A stretch of DNA of 64,000 nucleotides from Sporosarcina aquimarina. Its GTDB lineage: Bacteria > Bacillota > Bacilli > Bacillales_A > Planococcaceae. Within the stretch, counting starts at the first letter, position 1. Each line of letters begins with the position of its first letter. The position numbers and the translations under genes were made by a program. Below the pieces are notes generated by a model, which made no database searches, was not told the origin of the DNA, and saw only the letters and a list, made by a program, of their open reading frames with translations. The stretch spans positions 93,754-157,753 of the forward strand of contig NZ_JACLBZ010000005.1 of NCBI RefSeq assembly GCF_019748715.1, written 5' to 3'. Positions 33,508 through 42,738 of the stretch are shown here, in pieces.

Positions 33508-35325
33508 TCAATCTATATTTTCCAGCATGTCGTAGAACATTCCTTTGCGTTCGAGTAACTCCGCATGGCTGCCTGATTCCATGATTTCTCCGTCCGCCAG
33601 CACATAGATCCTGTCTGCTTTACGGATCGTGTTCAAGCGATGAGCGATGATGAAGCTAGTCCGGCCTGTAGTCAAGCGTTCCAGCGCCTCTTGTATCGCT
33701 AGTTCTGTCACAGTATCGATACTGCTGGTGGCTTCATCCAATAGTAATAACTTTGGATCTGCCACCAACGCGCGGGCAATGGAAAGCAGTTGTTTCTGAC
33801 CTTGGGAAATTTCTTCTCCTCCTGCAGTCAACACCGTATCATAGCCTTTAGGCAAATTGCTGATGAACGCATGCGCATTCGCCTGCTTTGCGGCTTCTTC
33901 CACTTCTTCATCGGTTGCATCCAACTGTCCATAGCGAATATTCTCCCGCACAGTTGCTTCGAATAAAAATGGATCTTGTAAAACGAATGCCATCTGACTG
34001 CGCACAGATTGCCGCGGCAGCTGATCGATCGGCACGCCATCCAGCAAGATCTGTCCGCCATCCACTTCATAAAATCGAGAAAGCAACTGCATGATCGTCG
34101 TCTTGCCAGCTCCGGTTGCTCCGACAAAAGCGGCCGTTTCGCCTGGTTTGACGTGAAAGTTAATCGAATTGAGAATCACTTCCTCATCGTAGCCAAATGT
34201 TACGTCGCGGAACTCAACATCTCCTTGAAGCGTGTAAGTTTGTTCAGCGACCTCATCCTTCTCTACTGGCTCGTCCATAATTGCAAAGACACGTTCCGCT
34301 CCTGCGACTGCAGATAACACGGTATTGAATTGATTGGCTAAATCATTGAGAGGTCTTGTGAACTGTCTCGCGTATTCGCTGAAAATAACAATTGTCCCTA
34401 CCGTTACACCGCCGTACCCTGTCACCGCAAGCAAGCCGCCCACACCGGCCACGATGGCAAACGACATATTATTCAGCGTGTTCATCACTTTCGGAATGAA
34501 TCCCGAATACGTCTGAGCCCAAAACCCAGCCAATTTTAAACGCTCACTTTTTTCAGCGAATTCGTCAATGACATTCTGCTCTCGAGAAAATGCTTTGACT
34601 ACACGTTGACCTGATACAGTTTCTTCGATCATTCCATTCAACTCACCAATCGCCCGCTGCTGCTCTTTGAATAAAATACCTGTCCTTCTTGTGATCCAGC
34701 GCATCGCAAGAAACATCAACGGCACAATAATCATCGTCAGCAACGTCAATAACGGACTTAAATAGAGCATAATGGACACCGTACCGACCAATGTCAATAC
34801 ACTCGAAAACACTTGGATAAGCGAAGAGTTCAAGGTCTGACTGACACTTTCAATGTCATTGGTCATACGACTCATCAATTCGCCATGCTGTCGTTTATCG
34901 AAAAAGCGAATGGGCAACTTCTGCAGCTGACCGAATAAGTGAGTCCGCATCCGATAAACCGTTTGTTGAGCAATACCGACCATCCAGTAGTTCTGCAAGT
35001 ACGTCGCAACGGAAAAACTGGCATAAACAGTAAGCAACCAGCCGATTTGCATTCCCAAACCATCCACTTTCTTCGGAATGATGTAGCGATCAATAATATT
35101 CCCGATCATCAAGGGACCGACCAAAGCTAGAGCAGAACTGGCGAAAACAAGAAACAATACGGCAATGAGCAGACCGCGTTGTTGATCGATTAATCGCCAA
35201 ATACGCAAGAGTACCGATTTCCAATCGCCTGCCTTCTGAACTTTTTTACGACTGGATTTACTTAAATCATCCTTACCGATAATCGGTTCATAGCCAAATG
35301 GCTTGGTAAAAGGCTTCACCATCAT
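33508..35325 (-). CDS. ABC exporter half-transporter (canonical Walker, odd signature)
   Basis: A 605-residue six-helix exporter subunit fused to an ATPase, similar to YfiC-type subunits. Walker A GATGAGKTT, Walker B LLLLLDEATSSID with catalytic Glu, H-loop IIAHRL. Its signature reads EISQGQKQLLSIARAL instead of LSGGQ. It pairs with the gene upstream (4-base ATGA-type overlap) and the two make one normal and one degenerate ATP site. Likely a multidrug or lipid-linked exporter; the substrate is not predictable. Confidence 0.92.
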   Translation of the reverse strand: MMVKPFTKPFGYEPIIGKDDLSKSSRKKVQKAGDWKSVLLRIWRLIDQQRGLLIAVLFLVFASSALALVGPLMIGNIIDRYIIPKKVDGLGMQIGWLLTVYASFSVATYLQNYWMVGIAQQTVYRMRTHLFGQLQKLPIRFFDKRQHGELMSRMTNDIESVSQTLNSSLIQVFSSVLTLVGTVSIMLYLSPLLTLLTMIIVPLMFLAMRWITRRTGILFKEQQRAIGELNGMIEETVSGQRVVKAFSREQNVIDEFAEKSERLKLAGFWAQTYSGFIPKVMNTLNNMSFAIVAGVGGLLAVTGYGGVTVGTIVIFSEYARQFTRPLNDLANQFNTVLSAVAGAERVFAIMDEPVEKDEVAEQTYTLQGDVEFRDVTFGYDEEVILNSINFHVKPGETAAFVGATGAGKTTIMQLLSRFYEVDGGQILLDGVPIDQLPRQSVRSQMAFVLQDPFLFEATVRENIRYGQLDATDEEVEEAAKQANAHAFISNLPKGYDTVLTAGGEEISQGQKQLLSIARALVADPKLLLLDEATSSIDTVTELAIQEALERLTTGRTSFIIAHRLNTIRKADRIYVLADGEIMESGSHAELLERKGMFYDMLENID

Positions 35326-37049
35326 TCCACCCCTTCCGCCTGTTGCGACTGCACGATTTTCCGGTAGAAAGAGGAAGAATTCAGCAGTTCATCATGCGTC
35401 CCATGACCGACGATTTTTCCATCTGAAAGCAATAACACCGAATCTGCAATTTGTGCGGTCTGAATCTTTTGCGTAACAATGAACATCGTCGTATTTTCCT
35501 CCGCGAGAGCTTCCCACAACGCCGCTTCCGTTTTCACATCCAACGCACTGGTGCTATCGTCTAAAATCAAAATCGATGGTTTCCGAATCAACGCACGAGC
35601 AATTGACAGACGCTGTTTCTGACCTCCGGATAAATTGACGCCTTTCTGTCCGACTCGTGTGTGATAACCATCGGTAAACCGCATGATCGATTGGTGGATT
35701 TGTGCTTTCTTCGCAGCTTCCTCCACTTCCTCCAGACTAGCTCCTTGCTTACCCCACGCTAGATTGTCAATGATTGTCCCGGTAAACAACATAGATTGCT
35801 GAGGTACATAGCCAATCATCTTCCGCAACGTATCAAGCTGCCACTCCCCTATTTTCTTGCCGCCGACCAAAATAGTACCATTTGTCGCCTGGAACATCCG
35901 CGGTATCAACTGCAACAGTGTAGATTTACCGGAACCTGTCGCGCCCATAATCACAAGCTTTTCACCTGGTCTCACTTCAAAAGATATATCTTGCAGTACA
36001 TATTCATTCGTATCGGGATAGCGGAATGAAACCTGTTCAAAACGTACTGCGGAAGCACCATCGTATGAATTATCCGTGGCTTCAAGCACCTCCAGCTGAT
36101 CGTCCGTCGTCAACAATTCTTCCATTCTCTCAGAAGATGCTTTAGCGCGCGAAAAGATCACAATCAAAAAGGAGAACATGGAAAATGCACTCGTCATGCG
36201 CATCGCATAGTTGACAATCGCCACAACGTCTCCTACAGGCATTCCGGAATTTCCTACTTCATCCGCTCCGAACCAAAGCACCGCCATGAAACTGGCATTC
36301 ATAATAAACAACAATACAGGCAAAATCAATTCCATTAAGCGCATTGCATGGACACTGTCTTTCTTCAAGTCTCCAGCAGCTTTTGAAAAACGACTCGTTT
36401 CGAATGCGCCACGCAAATAGGCCTTAATCAGCCGAACTGCCTGCAAGTTTTCTTGTACCAATCGATTGACCGAATCAAGACGACGTTGGACTATTCCAAA
36501 GAGCCGCACTCCTTTGCGGGCCATGATGACCAGAAAAATCGCTAAAAATGGCGCTCCTGCCAATAAAAAAATGGCTAACTTCGGATTGACAACGAACGCC
36601 ATGGCAAGACTTCCGAACACCATCAGAGGAGCCCTCGCCATGATGCGCAGCCCCATGAACAATGCATTTTGCACAAGTGTCACATCGCTCGTCAGTCGGG
36701 TGATAAGGCTGGATGTCGGAAAGCGTAAAAAAGCAGTGAGCGACATTGTCTGCACTCTTTTAAATAACGCCTGACGCAAGTCAAACCCAAAGCTCTGCGC
36801 CGCATGTGAAGCGAAATAGGAGTTGACGACTCCTGAAAAGAGCGCAACGAAGGCAAGGCCCATCATGACAGCTCCCCATAGTCCGACAGCGCCGAGGTCT
36901 TCCTGCATGATGCCTTCATCTATAATTTTACCGATCAGCAAAGGTTGGATCAGTTCGACTGCCAATTCCAAAAGCATTAGGAATATAGCGATCATCATAG
37001 GCCATTTATAAGGTAACGCAAAACGAAAAACCGTCTTCATCTGTTCCAC
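35322..37049 (-). CDS. ABC exporter half-transporter (degenerate Walker B)
   Basis: A 575-residue partner subunit (YfiB-like). Six membrane helices, then an ATPase with Walker A GATGSGKST, a canonical VNLSGGQKQRLSIARAL signature, but Walker B ILILDDSTSALD, where the catalytic Glu is Asp, and IVTQKI in place of the H-loop His. Such changes mark the non-hydrolysing site of heterodimeric exporters such as BmrCD or TM287/288. First gene of the pair. Confidence 0.92.
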   Translation of the reverse strand: MEQMKTVFRFALPYKWPMMIAIFLMLLELAVELIQPLLIGKIIDEGIMQEDLGAVGLWGAVMMGLAFVALFSGVVNSYFASHAAQSFGFDLRQALFKRVQTMSLTAFLRFPTSSLITRLTSDVTLVQNALFMGLRIMARAPLMVFGSLAMAFVVNPKLAIFLLAGAPFLAIFLVIMARKGVRLFGIVQRRLDSVNRLVQENLQAVRLIKAYLRGAFETSRFSKAAGDLKKDSVHAMRLMELILPVLLFIMNASFMAVLWFGADEVGNSGMPVGDVVAIVNYAMRMTSAFSMFSFLIVIFSRAKASSERMEELLTTDDQLEVLEATDNSYDGASAVRFEQVSFRYPDTNEYVLQDISFEVRPGEKLVIMGATGSGKSTLLQLIPRMFQATNGTILVGGKKIGEWQLDTLRKMIGYVPQQSMLFTGTIIDNLAWGKQGASLEEVEEAAKKAQIHQSIMRFTDGYHTRVGQKGVNLSGGQKQRLSIARALIRKPSILILDDSTSALDVKTEAALWEALAEENTTMFIVTQKIQTAQIADSVLLLSDGKIVGHGTHDELLNSSSFYRKIVQSQQAEGVE

Positions 37050-37121
37050 CTCTTACTCCCCAACTGTATTTCATTTATTTTATTATGTCATATTCAATCG
37101 CGGGGTGTACAGATGAAGACG

Positions 37122-38069
37122 CTACATATCATACGGCTCATACGGCACTACCGGCTCTGGCGGCGGCACAGTTTTTTTCTTACTGTCACCGCCTATGGAT
37201 AACCAAACTACACCGAGCAACATGATTATGGCGCCGCTTATTTGCCACCCTCCCATCATTTGGCCAAGCCAAAGGACCGAGACTACCATTGCTGTGAGCG
37301 GTTCGAAACAAGACAGTACACTTGTCTCTACAGGAGTGATGAACGTCATGCTTTGTAAAAACAGGATGAAGGCGAGCGTTCCCATGATGGTGACAAGTAA
37401 CAACATTCCCATCATCGGACCATCTAACAGCAAGGAAAGATTCATTAAAAAGGACGGGAGATTGATGATAAACAACACTACCCCGCCGATGAACATCCCC
37501 CAGCCCACGACCAGCAATACACCCCATTCAGCCATTAAAACGACTGGATACAACGTATAGAACGTAAAGGCAAATCCAACTACTACTCCCCAAATAATCG
37601 CTTCCGTATTCAATGTAATACTGGAAAACGAGCCATTCGTCAGCAGTAGATATAAACCGAATAAAGCTACAACCATGCCGATCACTTGGCCCGCAGGAGG
37701 AAAGGACCTCTGTGCAGCGGAGAGTAAAATGATGATGTAGACCGGCGCGACGAATTGAAAAAGCGTGGCCACGACCGCGTCACTATGCGCAATTGTCTGG
37801 ACGAAGCCGAACTGAACACCCAGCATGCCAAAGACACCGAACATGACCATTTTGCGTAACCAAAGCTTTTGCCTCATTGGCCGTCCCACTTGCACCCCTT
37901 TAGCTTTCAATAAGAAGAGGAGAGCAGCGCCGGCAATCATCAAACGCAGAATCAGCAGCATGGAAACGGAAATATCACTATTATGCAAAATCCATTCCAT
38001 CATGGGTCCTGTAGCCCCCCACAACATGGAACCGACAATAATCATCATTATCCCTTTCAATCGCATCAT
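37122..38069 (-). CDS. EamA/DMT family transporter
   Basis: A 315-residue ten-helix permease made of two EamA repeats. The first repeat begins IMMIIVGSMLWGATGPMMEW and ends before the second, which begins near EAIIWGVVVGFAFTFYTLYPV; FITPVETSVLSCFEPLTAMVVSVLWLG is the typical end of the second. The short cytosolic tail is Pro/Glu rich. It probably exports or imports a small metabolite; substrate unknown. Divergent from the GGDEF-EAL gene. Confidence 0.9.
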   Translation of the reverse strand: MMRLKGIMMIIVGSMLWGATGPMMEWILHNSDISVSMLLILRLMIAGAALLFLLKAKGVQVGRPMRQKLWLRKMVMFGVFGMLGVQFGFVQTIAHSDAVVATLFQFVAPVYIIILLSAAQRSFPPAGQVIGMVVALFGLYLLLTNGSFSSITLNTEAIIWGVVVGFAFTFYTLYPVVLMAEWGVLLVVGWGMFIGGVVLFIINLPSFLMNLSLLLDGPMMGMLLLVTIMGTLAFILFLQSMTFITPVETSVLSCFEPLTAMVVSVLWLGQMMGGWQISGAIIMLLGVVWLSIGGDSKKKTVPPPEPVVPYEPYDM

Positions 38070-38203
38070 AAACCATTCCCCCTAATGAAAGAAATCAACT
38101 ATCCATCATAATTTATAGTATAAAGTTCATACATACTATATAGACATAGATGATTTTTATACTATAATAGTTATATAGTAGAATCGGAAAGGAGCATTCA
38201 CTA

Positions 38204-39856
38204 ATGAATACAATTAACTTCCCGGAAACTAAAGAACAAACCTCATTAGTCAATAGTCTCGATAAATTTCAGTTAGTCACTCATACAGACAGTGAGGGAC
38301 TAATAACCTATGCAAACCAAAACTATCTGACGATCAGTGGCTGGACACCTAAACGAATTATTGGGAAATCCATTTGGCAAATGTTCTCAGATGATCCGAA
38401 GAACCAACAAACCGTCAACTCGATTTGGGATTGTCTGTTATCCGGAAAGTCATGGTCCGGAAAAGTGGAAAAAATGACTCGCGGAGGCGAACCATTTTAT
38501 GTTAACACGCTCGCCGTCCCTACCATGTCAGAAGACGGAGAACTGCAATCCACCCTCTTCGTAGAGCTGGATATTACAGAAGATATCCGTCTGCAAGAAA
38601 AATTAAGTGAAATCGCGTTTATTGATATAGAGACCGGTCTAATGAGCCGGCATAAACTAGAGCAAGTTGTGAATGAATCGATTAAACTAGGCCAGCATTT
38701 CTCATTCGTTTATTTGACGATCGACCATTATTTCTCTATGAAAGAGCAGCAATCCCCAGAATTTGAGACAGAGCTAATTCAAGAGTTCACCAACCGTCTG
38801 AAGCGATACTTCCAAGACAGCCCAGTGGCACGCATTGATACGAATAGTTTTGTCGTGCTGACCGCTTTCGGTGATTGGTACATACAAGGTTTGTATGACT
38901 TCTTGAAACAACAACCGATTTACTTGAGTCACAATGCACAGACGCTTTCGGTTAGCGGCGGTATCGTTCGGTATCCGGAAGATCAACAAACGTATATGCA
39001 GCTATACAAAGTGGCCATAACTGCTGCCGATGATGTCATCAGCCAAGGCGGAGGACGAATTGCTTCGTTGTCTGCTGAATCCCATAAAATTCTGAATCGT
39101 CGTTTAGAAATCGATCGAAAAATGTACACTGCATTGGACCGTAATACGTTACAAGTCGCCTATCAGCCCCAACTCGATATCAAAAGCAACAGCATTAATT
39201 GCTATGAAGCGTTAATCCGTTGGGAAGATGAAGAGCTGGGTGTCATCAGTCCGGACGAGTTAATTCCTATTGCGGAAGAGAATGGTTTGATCGAAGAAGT
39301 TGGTGCATTTGTGGCAGAAGAAGCGATGACGTTTGCGACGAAATGGCATCGCGCCGGCACAGAAATGAACATCTCGATCAACTCTTCCATTCGAGAATCC
39401 CTAAATCCACAGTGGAAAAACCGTCTACTCTCTATCTTAAATGAAACAGGCTGTCCGGCAAATAAAGTCTCTTTAGAGTTCACGGAGAAGTTCGCGCTTA
39501 AGGCAGAAGAAGAACAATCTGTGATTACCCAAATGTCGGAACTCCAAAGCCTCGGTCTGCAATTTACGCTTGATGATTTCGGCTCAGGCTATGCGTCTCT
39601 ACGCTATTTACAGCACTTGCCGATCACAAGCATTAAATTTGATCGCGTGTTCATCGACACTTTACTAAGCAATTCGAAAACACAACAATTGATCGAAGGT
39701 ATGATTCAATTCTCTAAGACAATGAATTTGTATACGATCGCAGAAGGCGTGCGCAATGAACAGCAATTCGAATTGCTGAAAGAAATGGGCATCGACGCGG
39801 TCCAAGGTCATTTTATAGGAAAGCCGGTACCTGCAGAGCAGATTGAAATCAAATAA
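38204..39856 (+). CDS. PAS-GGDEF(degenerate)-EAL protein
   Basis: A 550-residue cytosolic signalling protein. PAS at about 20-128 (DSEGLITYANQNYLTISGW, then NPKNQQT-type loop). A GGDEF-like domain at about 135-285 has lost its signature (RIDTNSFVV where RxGGDEF is expected). The EAL domain at about 300-545 keeps Glu335-Ala-Leu, the NISIN strand, LEFTEKF, TLDDFGSGYASLRYL, IKFDRVFID, AEGV and QGHFIGKP. So it should hydrolyse c-di-GMP rather than make it. No membrane helix. RBS AAAGGAG. Monocistronic. Confidence 0.92.
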   Translation: MNTINFPETKEQTSLVNSLDKFQLVTHTDSEGLITYANQNYLTISGWTPKRIIGKSIWQMFSDDPKNQQTVNSIWDCLLSGKSWSGKVEKMTRGGEPFYVNTLAVPTMSEDGELQSTLFVELDITEDIRLQEKLSEIAFIDIETGLMSRHKLEQVVNESIKLGQHFSFVYLTIDHYFSMKEQQSPEFETELIQEFTNRLKRYFQDSPVARIDTNSFVVLTAFGDWYIQGLYDFLKQQPIYLSHNAQTLSVSGGIVRYPEDQQTYMQLYKVAITAADDVISQGGGRIASLSAESHKILNRRLEIDRKMYTALDRNTLQVAYQPQLDIKSNSINCYEALIRWEDEELGVISPDELIPIAEENGLIEEVGAFVAEEAMTFATKWHRAGTEMNISINSSIRESLNPQWKNRLLSILNETGCPANKVSLEFTEKFALKAEEEQSVITQMSELQSLGLQFTLDDFGSGYASLRYLQHLPITSIKFDRVFIDTLLSNSKTQQLIEGMIQFSKTMNLYTIAEGVRNEQQFELLKEMGIDAVQGHFIGKPVPAEQIEIK

Positions 39857-39875
39857 CTGTTTTTGACCAAATGAG

Positions 39876-39914
39876 ATGGAGCTCCTTTCATAAAGAAAGG
39901 GCTCCATTTTTTTC
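39876..39914 (+). terminator. Terminator of the GGDEF-EAL gene
   Basis: ATGGAGC-CCTTTC / GAAAGG-GCTCCAT stem followed by seven T residues. Confidence 0.85.
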
Positions 39915-39978
39915 GTGCAAATTTTAATTGGTACTGCTACTTAAAGCTTAATGGACGAATTGCGAAAAGACAACCTTT

Positions 39979-42072
39979 TCATTCCTTTTCCAATTCATCT
40001 AACAACGTAAAATCATCCAATGAATAGCTTTTTATTTCATTTGCAGCAATCGTGTAAACGGTATCTCCGCTGTAAAGCAGGCGCTGAACCTCTTTTTCCC
40101 AATCCACATAATCGTTTGAAAATTTTTCCGTCAGGTCGGCTTTTTCAATAATTCCTTTGTCTGCCGATATTTCGTAAATCATCGCCCCAGCCTTTTCAGA
40201 ATTCAAGAAATTTTCACCTTTGACTTCCCGATAGATCGTAACCGGAAATCCGTACAAATTCCTTGCCGGATGTAAAAACAAAGCGTGATGATCATGTTGG
40301 ACAGGTGAATACGTACCTTGACCGCCAATGATTTCAGTTGCCTTTTCTTTCGGATTCGCGAAGTCCGTGACATCAAACAATGAAATCTTCATACCTTGTG
40401 TTTGAATGATCGGCTCGCCACCTTGAGGATTTTTCTTGGCTACTGTTTCGTAACCGAACCCAAGCAAATGCCTTTCGTCCAATGGATGTAAATAGTTGCT
40501 GAATCCGGGGATCTTTAATTCACCGAGCACTTCAGGGTTCTGCGGGTCTTCAACGTCCATCACAAATAAAGGATCTGTTTCACGGAATGTCACCATATAG
40601 GCTTTATCCCCCATGAACCGTGCCGAATAAATCCTTTCATTTTTCGCAAGATTTTCAACAGATCCAACTTGCTTCATTTGGTTATCTAAGATGAATAAAT
40701 GGTTTTTCGCGATGTTTTTCTCATCCCAGAGATTGCCTTCCGTTGTGACCGCTCGAAAGTATCCGTTATATTCATCCATGGAAAACTGGTTCAAGATGGT
40801 GCCTCTCATTTGCGCTGCCTGCAAGAAATTGATGGCCGTTCCATTCAGCCTAAATTTGAAGACTTCGCTGTTTCCTTGCGTAGCTTGGTTTCCATAGAGA
40901 GTGGCTATCAAATAGACATGATCCTTCGACATATAGAGTTGTTCGCCGCTGCCAAGATAGGCCTTCGTCTCGACACCACTCTTGTCACCCGAATGAATAT
41001 CGAGTGCTGTGATAACAGAATACGACGGTTCCATTGCACCTGGCAAAATGGAGACTTGATCGATCTTCATTGGCTGCACCGAATGGTCGTCCGCGGAGTC
41101 AAACACCTTTGGCAACAACTCTTCACCCTCAGGCAAATCGTTCTGAATCCAATACATCGGACGATTATTCGTCACCATATACACATGCCGGCCAATTTTT
41201 CGTGTCCCTATGATATAGCCTTCCGCTCCTGTTTCACGAATTAGCTTCGGCTGCTTTCGGTCCGTCACATCGTACACCCGAATCACGGATAACTCTTGTG
41301 TCGGCATCATCCGTTTCGCTTCATCAGCGGTAACAGGTTGATCGTGCTGCTTGCTGCCGATGACTACGAGAAGATTGTCGTCTACATATAGTTCTCTTGG
41401 ATAAAATGTCCCGTCAAAGCCCGTGATGCTGGCATTCACTAGCTTCCTCGGTTTACGGATATCGGTAATGATCAACTGCTCGTAGTTCGTGATATCGTAA
41501 ATGAATTTACCATCCGTTTTCACAAGATCCGCTTCATCCACACCCTCAACTTGCTGATTCGTTTGAGAATAAGCAGCACTACCTTGGCTAGACGCCTTGT
41601 CTTCCGAAGAAGACTCCACTTGGTCATCACTTTGCATAAAATTGTTAGTTTGTTGCTCTGCTTGCCTAAAGAATGTTTCAATCTCTTTAATGGATCCGAC
41701 AGGCTGGACGGACTCGATCACAGCGAATGAAAACGTGGAGTCCATTGTTCTTTTCCAGCCTCTGAAACTGTTATTCGGCACGTGCAGTTCATAGTCTCCA
41801 GGCTGCAGCTCTTCCACTTTCAAAGTGGTCCTCCCGCTTCCGTAAGACAGCTCAGCGGACACTTTTTCCCCATTACGGTCGGTCACGTAAAACTCCGATG
41901 TCTCTACACTTGGTTTGACCGGTGCTGTGAAATACACCGTCATCGGCTGGTCGGCAAGTACTGATTGGGCGGATGTGATGTTCACTTTCGGCCAGAAAAA
42001 GAAACTTGCCAGTATGAGCACGCCTACTCCTCCGATAGCTATAAGCGTCACAATCCATCTGCTCTTGTTCAT
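39979..42072 (-). CDS. Membrane-anchored Ig-like/beta-propeller protein
   Basis: A 697-residue extracytoplasmic protein with an N-terminal uncleaved or signal helix (WIVTLIAIGGVGVLILASFFF). A Big/SbsA-type Ig segment (about 30-115) follows, then a charged linker and a Beta_propel (COG4880) domain from about 160 to the end. Visible propeller elements are NQQVEGVDEADLVKTDGKFIYDI, ELYVDDNLLVVIGSK, VYLIATLYGN and HPLDERHLLGFGYET. Function unknown; probably a surface protein. ATG 42072 is better spaced from GAGAGAGG than 42081. Confidence 0.85.
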   Translation of the reverse strand: MNKSRWIVTLIAIGGVGVLILASFFFWPKVNITSAQSVLADQPMTVYFTAPVKPSVETSEFYVTDRNGEKVSAELSYGSGRTTLKVEELQPGDYELHVPNNSFRGWKRTMDSTFSFAVIESVQPVGSIKEIETFFRQAEQQTNNFMQSDDQVESSSEDKASSQGSAAYSQTNQQVEGVDEADLVKTDGKFIYDITNYEQLIITDIRKPRKLVNASITGFDGTFYPRELYVDDNLLVVIGSKQHDQPVTADEAKRMMPTQELSVIRVYDVTDRKQPKLIRETGAEGYIIGTRKIGRHVYMVTNNRPMYWIQNDLPEGEELLPKVFDSADDHSVQPMKIDQVSILPGAMEPSYSVITALDIHSGDKSGVETKAYLGSGEQLYMSKDHVYLIATLYGNQATQGNSEVFKFRLNGTAINFLQAAQMRGTILNQFSMDEYNGYFRAVTTEGNLWDEKNIAKNHLFILDNQMKQVGSVENLAKNERIYSARFMGDKAYMVTFRETDPLFVMDVEDPQNPEVLGELKIPGFSNYLHPLDERHLLGFGYETVAKKNPQGGEPIIQTQGMKISLFDVTDFANPKEKATEIIGGQGTYSPVQHDHHALFLHPARNLYGFPVTIYREVKGENFLNSEKAGAMIYEISADKGIIEKADLTEKFSNDYVDWEKEVQRLLYSGDTVYTIAANEIKSYSLDDFTLLDELEKE

Positions 42073-42247
42073 TTTATTCATCCTCTCTCCACTTGTTGTT
42101 ATTGGAGTAGACTGAATTTTTCTGATTTGGTTACAGATCGAGTGGAAATAAGACGGAGTGAAGTACCTTGTAAATATTCTTCATCACGGATGCCGTAGCG
42201 GCACCATCGCTAGTGTGGTATAGAAAATAAGTGTGGTAAGTGGTATT

Positions 42248-42282
42248 CGCAAATGCCGAAGTGACTTCAATGACGTTACACT
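42248..42282 (-). repeat. Repeat A, head fragment
   Basis: Reverse complement reads GTAACGTCATTGAAGTCACTTCGGCATTTGCG, matching the first 35 bases of repeat A. Confidence 0.65.
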
Positions 42283-42329
42283 TTTGTTGTCACGTTGCTC
42301 GAATTTCAGTGTGTCCAAGAAAGGGTGCG

Positions 42330-42476
42330 GGGTTGTACACTATCACCGCTGCGCCGCTGTGGGATTGCCTCCCGCCATGAGCCAACTAGCAAAGGGCGCT
42401 AGCTTACTCATGGCTTCGGCCGACCTCGCAGTTGCGGCTTCGCTTGTACGTACAAATTAGTGAGAGTAGTGTTTAA
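42330..42476 (-). repeat. Structured repeat B, copy 3
   Basis: Same blocks as copies 1 and 2 in reverse complement. The outer hairpin arms are CCATGAG/CTCATGG instead of CCAGGAG/CTCCTGG, a paired change that keeps the stem. Confidence 0.85.
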
Positions 42477-42554
42477 ATATAGAAGATACTACAGCAGCCA
42501 ACTTATTAGTCAGAATCCAAAGTGCAAATAGATATTCATAGTGCTTTCACTTAC

Positions 42555-42668
42555 TAAACGTAGGCGCCTTACAAGCGGTAGGCGGAGTGATGAGACAGAA
42601 AGGCGCCCTTCCTGACTGGCTTCATCGCGGGAGTCATCCGCAAGCGCCGAAGTGGGTTCGGTGTAGGA
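42555..42668 (-). repeat. Structured repeat A, full copy 2
   Basis: Reverse complement contains CACTTCGGCGCTTGCGGATG, GATGAAGCCAGTCAGGAAGG, CTGTCTCATCACTCCGCC and TACCGCTTGTAAGGCGCC. Confidence 0.85.
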
Positions 42669-42680
42669 TTGGGTTTTAAC

Positions 42681-42720
42681 AAAAACGGCAATTATCCGCT
42701 GAAATCGGATAATTGCCGTC
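42681..42720 (-). terminator. Terminator of the amidohydrolase gene
   Basis: Perfect 14-pair stem ACGGCAATTATCCG/CGGATAATTGCCGT; on the minus strand TTTTT follows. Confidence 0.88.
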
Positions 42721-42738
42721 CATCATAATTAAAACATA

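Larger units (their letters stand above)
42073..42680. other. Repeat-filled intergenic region
   Basis: Between two minus-strand genes. It contains, on the minus strand, a full repeat A (42555-42668), a repeat B (42330-42476) and a repeat A head (42248-42282). The order along the minus strand, A then B then A-head, echoes the 6.2-6.65 kb cluster. No coding sequence is supported. Confidence 0.75.

Noticed and set aside
41915..42198. Plus-strand open frames at the start of the beta-propeller gene
   Set aside because: Antisense to the signal region of a well-supported gene; no RBS.
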